Source of the DNA: Streptomyces sp. 35G-GA-8
GTDB lineage: Bacteria; Actinomycetota; Actinomycetes; Streptomycetales; Streptomycetaceae
Length of the DNA stretch: 64,000 nucleotides
Assembly (NCBI RefSeq): GCF_023534745.1
Contig: NZ_JAMHJQ010000004.1
Location: forward strand, 186,001-250,000
Reading direction: 5' to 3'
Part shown: positions 1 through 8,600 of the stretch, piece after piece
How positions within the stretch are numbered: position 1 is the stretch's first letter
Layout of the letters: each line of letters begins with the position of its first letter
Notes under the pieces: generated by a model
Databases searched by the model: none
What the model saw: the letters and a program-made list of their open reading frames with translations, nothing else
What the model was told of the DNA's origin: nothing
Program-made: the position numbers and the translations under genes

Positions 1-612
1 GTGGATCTGCTGCGTGACGTGGATGTGGTGGTCTCCCCCGTCAACACGTATCTGGCACTGCCCGAGGCGTACAAGTCCTCCGTGGCGGCCTCCCTGCGCC
101 GGGCGGGCGCGCTGCGCGGGCTGACGGGCGAACTGCTCGGTGACCCGATCCACGAGGAACTGCGCGACTGGGCCACCGCCCGGGGCACCTCGGGCCGCCC
201 GGTGCTGCCCGGCACGGTGGCCGTCACCGGCTCCGGCGCCCTCGCCGACCAGGGAGTACGCCGCGTCTACCACGCGGCCGTCGCCGTACCCCGGGCCGGG
301 ACCAACGACTACGACGTACTGCCCGCCGATGTCACCCGCGCGGTGGCCCGCGCCCTGGCGGTGCTCGCGGAGGAACACGAGCGGTTCGATCCCCCGCTGC
401 GGTCCGTGTGCTTCCCGCTGCTCGGCTCCGGCCGGGGCGGACTGCCGTACGAGCAGAGCGTGCGCGCGGTGTGGGCGGCGGTCGACGCGGAGCTGGCGCG
501 CGGCGCGGACTGGGACATCCATCTGATCGCACGAGGGCTGGCCCCCGCCGGTCTCGTGGTCCGGATGCTGGCGGAGTACACGGGCGAGGGCACGGAAGAC
601 TCGACGGCGTGA
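1..612 (+). CDS. Macro-domain (ADP-ribose-binding) protein, 5' end cut by window
   Basis: The 203 visible residues read as most of a macro domain, the fold that binds or hydrolyses ADP-ribose derivatives. Supporting motifs are VVVSPVN near the start (position of the usual nucleotide-contacting VNAAN-like loop), VYHAAVAVPR in the middle and the glycine-rich FPLLGSGRGGLP near residue 140, the usual second ligand loop. The frame is open from base 1 and begins directly inside the domain, so the true start probably lies upstream; the GTG at base 1 should not be trusted. It ends with TGA at 610-612. The substrate cannot be told from sequence. Confidence 0.75.
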   Translation: MDLLRDVDVVVSPVNTYLALPEAYKSSVAASLRRAGALRGLTGELLGDPIHEELRDWATARGTSGRPVLPGTVAVTGSGALADQGVRRVYHAAVAVPRAGTNDYDVLPADVTRAVARALAVLAEEHERFDPPLRSVCFPLLGSGRGGLPYEQSVRAVWAAVDAELARGADWDIHLIARGLAPAGLVVRMLAEYTGEGTEDSTA

Positions 613-828
613 ACGGCGGGACATGAGGGGCGGGGGCGTGAGCGGGGGCGTGAGTGACGGGAAGAGAAGCCACCACCGGCCCCCGCAATCCGCCCCGTTC
701 ACGCCCTGTTGGTGACCGGCTCATCTGATGAACTGGCAGCAAGGCCGCTCAGAGACGTCTCGGCGTGCGGCGGACGGATGGCACGGGGGTGCGATGGGAG
801 TCCGCCGCCGGCCCGCCGGGGGAACACC

Positions 829-850
829 GCGGGCCCTCTGAGCGGCCCGC
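829..850 (-). terminator. Hairpin downstream of the nitroreductase-hemerythrin gene
   Basis: A 7-bp perfect stem (GCGGGCC at 829-835, GGCCCGC at 844-850) with an 8-base loop lies 36 bases beyond the stop of the minus-strand gene ending at 887. There is no T-tract, which is common for Streptomyces terminators. Confidence 0.35.
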
Positions 851-886
851 ACCCGCTCCCCCGGAGAACGTGCTTCCGACCGACCG

Positions 887-1825
887 TCAGCTCGCCGCGC
901 CCCCGCCCGGTTCGGACACCGGTGGCCCCGGCGGCAACCGGATCTCGCTCAGGGCGGGGAGAAGCGTCTCCTCCTCGTGGTCGAGATGCGCCACCAACTC
1001 CCGCGACAACCGGGCCAGCTCCGCGCGGAAGCGTTCGGGGTCGGCGGTGGTGATGTCGGCGAGCAGAGCGAGCAGGTCGTCCTTGACACGCGCGACCGTA
1101 CGGTGCTCCTCGCCGAGCCGGTCCAGGGCGTCACGCAGCTGCGGCTGACGGTCCGCCAGCGAGGGGAAGATATACGCGTCCTCGCCGGTGTGGTGGAACG
1201 TCAGAAACTGGCAGAAGGCCAGGCAGTGCTGTCTGAGCTGGAGTCCGATGCCCGGCGCCGGTGGTTCACCGGAGCCCTCGTGGGCCGCTCGGGCGGCGAA
1301 GTGGGCGTCGGTCTCGGCCTGTATGTGGCGCAGCTGCGCGCGCAGCCAGCCATGGACCTGCACCAGCTTGTCGGCGAGATTGCGCATCTCACCGGGCTCC
1401 TCCGCCGACGCCTCGGCCCCCGAGGGCTCAAGCACCACGACGGGCAGGATCCTGCTGGTGGCGGCCTGATAGTCGGCGTATCCGGGCGCCACGCTCACGA
1501 CCCGCTCGAACAGCCGGTCGCGCCGCGCCCCCTCGGCGGGGACGGCGATCAGTTCGAGCCTCTCGGTGCCGATCTCCACCCCTACCTGGGGATGGGCGAG
1601 CAGATTGTGGTACCAGGCGGGATGACGCGGCGCGCCTCCCGCGGATCCGACGATCAGCAGCAGCTCGCCGTCGCGGACGAAGCCGAGCGGAACGGTGTGC
1701 TCCGTCCCCGACTTGGCGCCGGTGGTGGTGAGCAGGAGGAGCTCGGCGCCCTCGAAGGGGCCGCCGACCTTCCCTCCGTTGGCCCGGAACTCGTCGATGA
1801 TGGCCTGCTTGAAGGATGCGGGCAT
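887..1825 (-). CDS. Deazaflavin-type nitroreductase fused to hemerythrin domain
   Basis: The 313-residue protein has two domains. Residues 1 to about 140 resemble the Ddn-like F420/FMN split-barrel family (LLLLTTTGAKSG, PAWYHNLLAHP). Residues about 150 to 300 are an HHE hemerythrin-like four-helix bundle, with the iron-ligand pattern visible in FHHTGEDAYIFP, GEEHRTVA and HLDHEEETLLP. The first domain would bind a deazaflavin or flavin, the second a di-iron centre for O2, NO or redox sensing. ATG at 1825 is chosen because the family N-terminus starts there and GGAGAG lies about 10 bases upstream; the frame stays open to 1912. It is monocistronic. Function beyond the domains is inferred. Confidence 0.85.
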   Translation of the reverse strand: MPASFKQAIIDEFRANGGKVGGPFEGAELLLLTTTGAKSGTEHTVPLGFVRDGELLLIVGSAGGAPRHPAWYHNLLAHPQVGVEIGTERLELIAVPAEGARRDRLFERVVSVAPGYADYQAATSRILPVVVLEPSGAEASAEEPGEMRNLADKLVQVHGWLRAQLRHIQAETDAHFAARAAHEGSGEPPAPGIGLQLRQHCLAFCQFLTFHHTGEDAYIFPSLADRQPQLRDALDRLGEEHRTVARVKDDLLALLADITTADPERFRAELARLSRELVAHLDHEEETLLPALSEIRLPPGPPVSEPGGGAAS

Positions 1826-2199
1826 GCGGTGTCGTCTCTCCGGAGAAGTGTGGGGTCCCGCGGTGAACGCGGTGATGGTGGATGGCCGTGATGCGCGCGC
1901 GAAACGGCGCATGGCGCGCGGTGGCCGCGCGCGGACCCTCGTCCGGAGAAGAACAGCAATGTCGTACGGCGGTGCCGGGCACCGCGAAGGACAAGGGACG
2001 ACGCGCGGAGGCGCTGCGTCGGATGCGTCAGGCGCGAAGTGCTGAGTATGAACTCATGGCGTCGTCCCTCGGTGAAGGTGCCTCCATGGCGACCGGCCCG
2101 CCCACTTCTCTTCGGCCAGTACCACGCGACACGCGGACCATTACAGCCGCCGGTCCGGGAGTCTGTCAACGCGCGGCCCCAGGCGCGGACACACAAGGA
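1826..2199. other. Intergenic region, long leader of the nitroreductase gene
   Basis: No convincing gene is seen. The region carries a consensus-like minus-strand promoter (2140-2169) about 310 bases before the nitroreductase start, implying a long untranslated leader. One 9-codon minus-strand ORF at 2028-2057 lies in this leader, but nothing shows it is translated. Confidence 0.5.
2140..2169 (-). promoter_or_regulatory. Sigma70-like promoter, TTGACA-18-TGTAAT
   Basis: Reading the minus strand, a perfect -35 TTGACA (2169-2164) is followed after 18 bases by TGTAAT (2145-2140). The match is unusually good for Streptomyces. It points leftward to the nitroreductase-hemerythrin gene, with a start site near 2133. 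It lies just past the terminator of the toxin/immunity operon, so it would start a new unit. Confidence 0.5.
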
Positions 2200-2233
2200 A
2201 CGGGGCCCGGTTGAGAGATCAACCGGGCCCCGT
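2200..2233 (-). terminator. Perfect 13-bp hairpin ending the RHS toxin/immunity operon
   Basis: ACGGGGCCCGGTT (2200-2212) and AACCGGGCCCCGT (2221-2233) pair perfectly around an 8-base loop. The stem begins 5 bases after the immunity gene stop (2238). It lacks a T-tract but is stable enough to be a terminator. Confidence 0.7.
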
Positions 2234-2237
2234 GGTG

Positions 2238-2615
2238 CTACGCCCCGGGTTCGCCGAAGCGGTACAGCTCCACCTCGACGCCCTGCCGGCGGGCGAAGTC
2301 TGCGATGCCCTCGACCGCGGCCGTCAGCGCGGCCTCGAGTTTCCGCAGCTCGGGCCAACGCCGTTCCCTGTCAGGCGCGGCCTGCACCGCCTGCCAGGCC
2401 TCCTGGTACGCCTCCTCCAGCGGACCGATCTTCTCGTCGTACTCGATGATCTCGTCCAGCGCGAGGGCCGGTCGGCGGCTGCGTATGGCGGCCATGTCCA
2501 GCTGAGCGGTGACCGAGATCAGATCACCCACGAGCTTCACGTGGATCGTGCCGATCTTGCGGCTCAGCAGAATGTCGGCCAGCACCCTGTTCCAGTGCTC
2601 TTCGCCGTCCAGCAT
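2238..2615 (-). CDS. Candidate immunity protein for the adjacent RHS toxin
   Basis: This 125-residue acidic, mostly helical cytoplasmic protein has no signal peptide and no family I recognise. Its ATG (2615-2613) shares one base with the TGA of the RHS toxin gene (TGATG), so the two are translationally coupled. Position and size are exactly those of polymorphic-toxin immunity genes, which sit directly after the toxin tip and neutralise it in the producing cell. A frame extending upstream to 2723 is inside the toxin gene and is rejected as start. The immunity role is inferred from context only. Confidence 0.7.
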   Translation of the reverse strand: MLDGEEHWNRVLADILLSRKIGTIHVKLVGDLISVTAQLDMAAIRSRRPALALDEIIEYDEKIGPLEEAYQEAWQAVQAAPDRERRWPELRKLEAALTAAVEGIADFARRQGVEVELYRFGEPGA

Positions 2616-5600
2616 CAGTTCTCCATCTCCCTCGCCATGCGGGCGAGCATCGCCGAACCGGCCCTGCCCGTGGGCATGTCGATTCCGCCCTCTCGCAGAA
2701 TGCCGATGCAGTAGGTGACACAACTGTTCTCGCTCCTGGAGTACGGGCCGAGATTCGCGTTGAGGGATTTGAGCTGTGCCTTGATGGCCCCTCGGGCGTT
2801 GGGGAGCCGGAACGTGAGCTGCTTGGTGTTCGGCCCCGCCTTCTCCGTGACCACCTGGGCCGACGTGTCGTAACCAGTGTAGTCATCCAGGCCCGGCGGG
2901 GCGTCGATCACCTGCTCCGTCTCCAGCGGGGGCCGCCCGTCGTCCAACTGCACCTTGACCGTGGCGTGTCCGGCGTCGTCGTCCCAGGTGACGGTCGCCG
3001 TGCCGTCGCAGTTGTGCACCAGCAGCGGGGTGGTGCCGGCCAGCACGTAGTACGCGTGGATCCCGCTGATCGTCAGGTCATGGGTGCGCTGGCGCTTGTC
3101 GAAGTGACGGTTGGCCGTCACCTGGACCGGGTCGCCCGTCGGCGTACGCAGCGTCATTCCGGCTTCGAGGTCGCCGGCCTTGATCCATGCCTGTGCGGAC
3201 TCCACCCAGAACGGGTGCGTGGTCGTGGCGACCAGGGCCTGCGCGGCGCCCGAGGCGGTCTTCACCGTGAGGTCGGAGAAGTGCTTGTCGTCCTCCGTGA
3301 CGATGGTGCCCGCGACCTCGCGGACCACCGTCCGGCCGGTCTCGGCGTCCGTCGTGGCGACCTTGTCGCCGAGGGCAACCTTCTCGATCGGCTTGGTCGT
3401 GCCGTCCGCCAGCAGGACCTTCGTCCCCGGCAGGAAGCTGTGGCACTCGGGCTTCGCTCTCTTCTTGAGCGCCGCCGCGGCCTTCTTCCTGACGTCCGCC
3501 AGCTTCGCGGCGGCCTTGGTGAGCCCGGCTTTCGCCTTGCCCACCGCCTCGCCGGCCTTCCACAGGCCCTTGACGCCCCCGATCAGGTCACCGATCAGAC
3601 CGGTGACCCGCTTGGCGAGCTTGACGCCCTTGGCCCACTTCCACGGGGCCCCGTACTTGGCGAGGATCTTGCCCGCCAGGCCGCCCGCGAAGCTGCCCGC
3701 GATATTGAGCAGGGTCTCACCGCACGAGCCGACGTCACCGCTGGAGATACAGTCCAGCGCCGCGTCCACACCGAGGATGTCCCGGGCGATCTTGACCAGG
3801 GCCTTGCCCGCGGTCTTGATGCGCTGCTTGGCGGCCGACTGCTGCTGCTGCGCCCCCGCCAGATCGCTGGACGCCTTGCTGGCGTCCGACTGAGCCTTCG
3901 AGACCTGCGGGTCGGTGGTCGTGACGGGTATGCCGCCACGGCACTCGATCAGGCCCTCCATGCACTCCGGGACGATCATTCCGCTGGGGTCGGCGTGGGT
4001 GACCGGGGAGTTGTTGGCATAGGCGTAGCCGTTGATCTGCTGCGGCTGGGTGTAGTCGATGACCGGGTCGGCCGAGATGAACTTGCCGATGGTCGCGTCG
4101 TACTCCCGCGCGCCCAGATGGGTCAGGCCGGTCGAGGCGTCGATCGTGCCGCCGACATAGCCCTTCTCCCCCGGCCAGGTGCCGGTCTTCTCGCCACGCT
4201 CGATACCGAACGGGTCATAGCGCCGCTGCGCGATCGCCCCGGTGGCGGAGTCGATCGCCACCTCGCCCGTGCCGTGGTGGTCGGCGGCGATGAAGGAGAG
4301 CTTCGCGGCGGTACGGACCGCGACGCTCTGGCCGGCGTATTCGTAGTAGCGGGTGGCCTCCGTCTTCGTGCCGTCGGCCGACAGCTTCAGTTCGGTGCCG
4401 GGCAGATAGACGGTCGTCCCGGAGGGATCCTTGCGCTGTACCCGGTTGCCGGCCGCGTCGTACAGATAGCTCGTCTCCGAACCGTCCGCCTCGGTGACCT
4501 TGCTGACCGCACCGGTGTCGTCCCATTCGAGGACCTGGGCGTCGCCGCCGATCGTGCGCTTGGTGGAGGCCCCCGCGTCGTCGTACTCGTACGCCGACTG
4601 CCGGTCCCCGGTCGGGGTCTTCTCGGTGACCTTGGTGACCTGGTGCGGTCCGTCACCGAGGGCGCCCGCGCCGCCGTACTCGTAGCCGCGGGTGATGTTC
4701 TTCGCCGCGTTCAGCCCCGTGTCGTGCTCGACGTCGCCGAGGCGGTTGCCGATGGCGTCGGTCTCGTACGACTTCCAGTACGGGGCGGGCCCGCCGAGCG
4801 CGCCCGACCCGGCAGCGGAGGCGCATGCCGAGGGTCCGGTGCCGTCCACCGGCGCGATGGAGCCGCGCGTGCCGGTGCCCGCCGCGGTCGCCGCTGTGGC
4901 CGCGGGGGTCCAGGCGTCCTGGAGTCGCTGCCGGCTGTCGTAGGCGAAGCACTGCACGTCCGGCGAGGCGGAGTTGGCGGTGTCCGCGATGGACAGGACG
5001 TTGCCCGCCTGGTCGTAGGAGTAGTTCGACTCCTTGGCCGGGGCGGTCGCGCCGTAGACGTCCACCACCGAGCGGGTCAGCCGGTCGGTGCCCGTCTCGT
5101 AGTCGAACGTCTGCCAGACCTTCTTGCCGCTGCCGGTGGACAGCTCCAGCTGCTTGACCAGGCTGTTCTTGGAGTAGACGGTGTCGGTGACGTAGGTGGT
5201 GCTGCCCTTCATCGTCTTCGGGCGCTGCAACGCGTCGTAGGTGTAGGTCACCGCCTCCGCCGGCAGGCCGCCGAGTGCGGGCATGCCGCTGCTCTGGAGG
5301 GTTCCGTCCCGGTTGTACGTGGAGCTGTAGACGTAGGTGCCGGCGAGCTTCCCCTGGGACGCGGGGACCTGGTATGCCGTCTGCAGCGGACGGTAGAACT
5401 CGTCCATCGACTGGACGGCGGTCGCGAAGTACTCCGTCGGCGAGACATAGCTGAGGAAGCCGTAGGCCTGCCCCAGCCAGCCCGCCTTGTCGTACCTGGT
5501 CTCGGTCAGCTTGATGCCCGTCGTGGCATCGCCCCGCCAGGTCGACGCCACGCGGCCGAGCTTGTCGTAGCTGGTCGTGATCTTCTTGTTGCGGCCGTCG

Positions 5601-8600
5601 TACGAGACGACCGGCCGGTCCAGTTCGTCGTACTCCGTGCGCGAGGTTCCCGCGTCGGGGTCGACGCTGAGCTTCTTGCGGCCCAACTGATCGTATTCGT
5701 AACGCCATACGTTGTTCTTGGCGTCGGTGACCGTCTCCAGCAGGCCGGCCGTGTTGTAGGTGTACTTCGTCGCGTCGTACGGCACGCCCGCGTCGGGCGA
5801 GGCGCCGCGGTGGTGACGGATCTCGGACACATTGCCCTGGGCGTCGTTGATCGTCGTGGTGGGCACGCCGCCGGCCGGCGGGTCGACCCGGGTGACCTCG
5901 CCGTCGTAGGCCGTGGTGGTGCGCCACTGCTCGGCGCCGCCGACCGCGAAGATCTGGGCGGTGGTGCGGCCCAGGCCGTCGTACTCGAACAGGCTCTGCC
6001 GGCCGACCTCGCCGTTGCGCACCGGCAGCAGCTCGTCCGAGGCGGCACCGGCCGCGTTGTAGGTCGCGTTGGTCTTTCTGACGTTGCCCGTGCCGTCGTA
6101 CCAGGTGTCGGCGGCCATGTGGGTGCCGTCCGGGCCCTCGGTCTGTATCTGACGGGGCCGCAGCATGCTGTCGTAGAGCTGGTACTCGGCGCCGTAGGAG
6201 CCGTCGTTCTCGATCTTCTCGGTCTTGATCGAGGTGACCTTGTCCTTGCGGACGGTGTAGGAGTACTTGATGGTCGGCGTCTGGGTCGAGGCCCGGTCGG
6301 CCAGCCATACGGAGGTCAGCCGTCCCAGCGCGTCATAGGCGAGGTCCGTCCGCCGGCCGTTCGGGTCGGTCTGGCCCGTCGACATGCCCCAGGCAGGGGC
6401 GTAGTCGGTGGAGGTGACATGGCCGAGGGCGTTGGTGACGGTCGTCCTCGTCAGCAGACCGTTGGTCTCGGTGTAGCCGGTCTTCGTCTGGTCCGCCGTG
6501 CCGTACTGCTTGGCGTCCTGCTGGGTCAGCGGGCGGCCGTAGGTGTCATAGGTCGTGGCGCCGGTGACCTGGTAGGTCCCCGTGGTGCCGTTGTGGGCCG
6601 TGAGCCGCTCGGTCCTGGTAGCGGCGCCCTTGGTGGGCGTCGCGCCGAAGGTGCCGCCGTCGTACGAGACGCGCTCGTCCGCGAGGACCTGTGTCCTGCG
6701 GTCGGGAGTGGTGGCGCACTTGACCGACACGACCTCCGTGCGCTCGGGCAGCGACAGGATGTTCTTCGCCGCGTTGTCCGCGTACGTGGTGCGGGTGCAG
6801 GTGTCGTCCTTGGTGGTGGAGACGTCGCCCTGGTCGTCGACGGCCAGCACCCGGCCGGTGCCGTTGGCGGTGTCGTACGTGGTCGTGGACTTCGTCTCGC
6901 TCCAGGTGCCGTCGGATTTCAGGCTGAGGCCGCGGCCGGTCTGGGTGCGTACGATCGCCGCCCGGGTGGTGCCCCAGCTCCGGGTCTGGGTGGCGGTGTA
7001 GTGCTTCCACGGGGTGCTGATGGTCTTGCCGACGAGCTTGTCCCCGTCGTAGGTGGCGGCCTCCAGCTGCTGGCCGGTGAACTCCTCCTCATCGGTGTAC
7101 GAGGCTCCCGTGGAGTCCTTGACCACCACCGAGCGCGTGTTGCCCGCCGCGTCCTTGTCGCCGTCCATGCCCTTCAGGAACGTGTAGTCGACGCGGGTGG
7201 TCTGCTTGTCGCTGGTGCCGCTGGTGACCGAGACCTTGCCGTAGCCCTGCCAGCCGCCCCAGGTGAGGTACTTGTCGTCGCTGATGCCGTCCGGCTTGGC
7301 CTTGCGCCAGCCGGCGTCGTCCTGGTAGTCGTAGCGGGTGACCATGCTGTCGCTGCCGCCCGTGCGGTCGGTCTCGATGATCGCCGACACGACGTACTTG
7401 TGGAACCAGTCCGTGATCGGTTCGGTGTAGCCCGGCGGGGCCCATTTCACGGGGTAGCAGCGTTTGGTGGACTCGCCCGGTCTGGGCAGTGCGGACTTGA
7501 CGCAGTCGGTGGGGGCGTAGGTGACGTCGAGCTGGGCGCCGGTCTCGCTGACCACCGTCGACAGCCGGAAGCGGTGGAACGGCGCGATGTTGTCGCCGAG
7601 CGCGTCCACACGGTTGGCGAGCTGCTCACCGAGGAGGTCCACCGAGGGCAGTGTGACCGCCGTACCGGCGCGGCCCTCGTTCTCGATCTTGGACAGCCAC
7701 AGTGTCCTGGAGTCGTCGCCGTTGTCGGTGAACAGGTGCGTGAACGTCCAGGCGTCCACGTCCTGGTAGGCCGTGGCGTCCTTGCGCATCTGCGTGACGA
7801 CCGACGCCAGCCGCTTGGTGGTGTAGAAGGTCGGCACGGGCGAGGTGCACTTGGCGCCGGACGTGCACTCCAGGTCGACCGGGACGTCCGGCCAGTGAGC
7901 GGCGTTCGCCTTGGTGCGCTTGCTCTCCGCACAGTCGAAGTCGGCGGTCGGCAGGCAGCGTTCGACGGTGTTGAAGACGACCCGGGCCGGGGCCTTCGCC
8001 GCGTACGCCTTGCCGTCCTGCTGACCGTAGTCGATGCGCTTGAGGTAGCCCCCGCGGTGGTACGCGGTGCCTTCGACGTCCGTCTTCCCGTTGAGCGCGT
8101 AGTGGTTGGTCTCGCGGTCGTAGAAGTAGGACATCACGTTGCCGTGCGTGTCCTTGACGTAGTCGAGGCTCCAGCGCCAGGCCTGTCGGCAGTGCGCGCT
8201 GGTGAAGGTGGCGTCGTAGCAGGGCTCGGTGGAGTCGTCGCCGAAGACCGGGGCGGTCCAGACGGAGTTGGTCTCCTCGTTCCCGGAGGCCCAGCCCGGC
8301 AGCCGGTTCATGCCGTAGTAGTACTCGGTGCCGTCGGGGGTGGTGACCTTCCAGTGCTCCCCCTTGTCGTCCGCGCCGCCTTCGTCGCCATTGGCGGCGC
8401 CGGTCAGCTTCGCGACCTTGGTGCCGTCGTCGGCCGACATGTGCCACTCGCCGGTGGTGTCGTCCTTGACCAGTTCAGCGGAGGTGCCGTTGAGCATGAT
8501 GGTGGCGTTGTCGAACGCCCAGCACTGCTCGGCCGAGTTGTCGTGGCCGTCGTCGGCGCACGGTTTGTAGCGGCGCTCGATGTATCCGGGGTCGTAGGAG

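Noticed and set aside
2028-2057. Short minus-strand ORF (9 codons) in the nitroreductase leader, possible leader peptide
   Set aside because: It has a start and a weak purine stretch, but no codon run pointing to attenuation and no paired terminator; unsupported.
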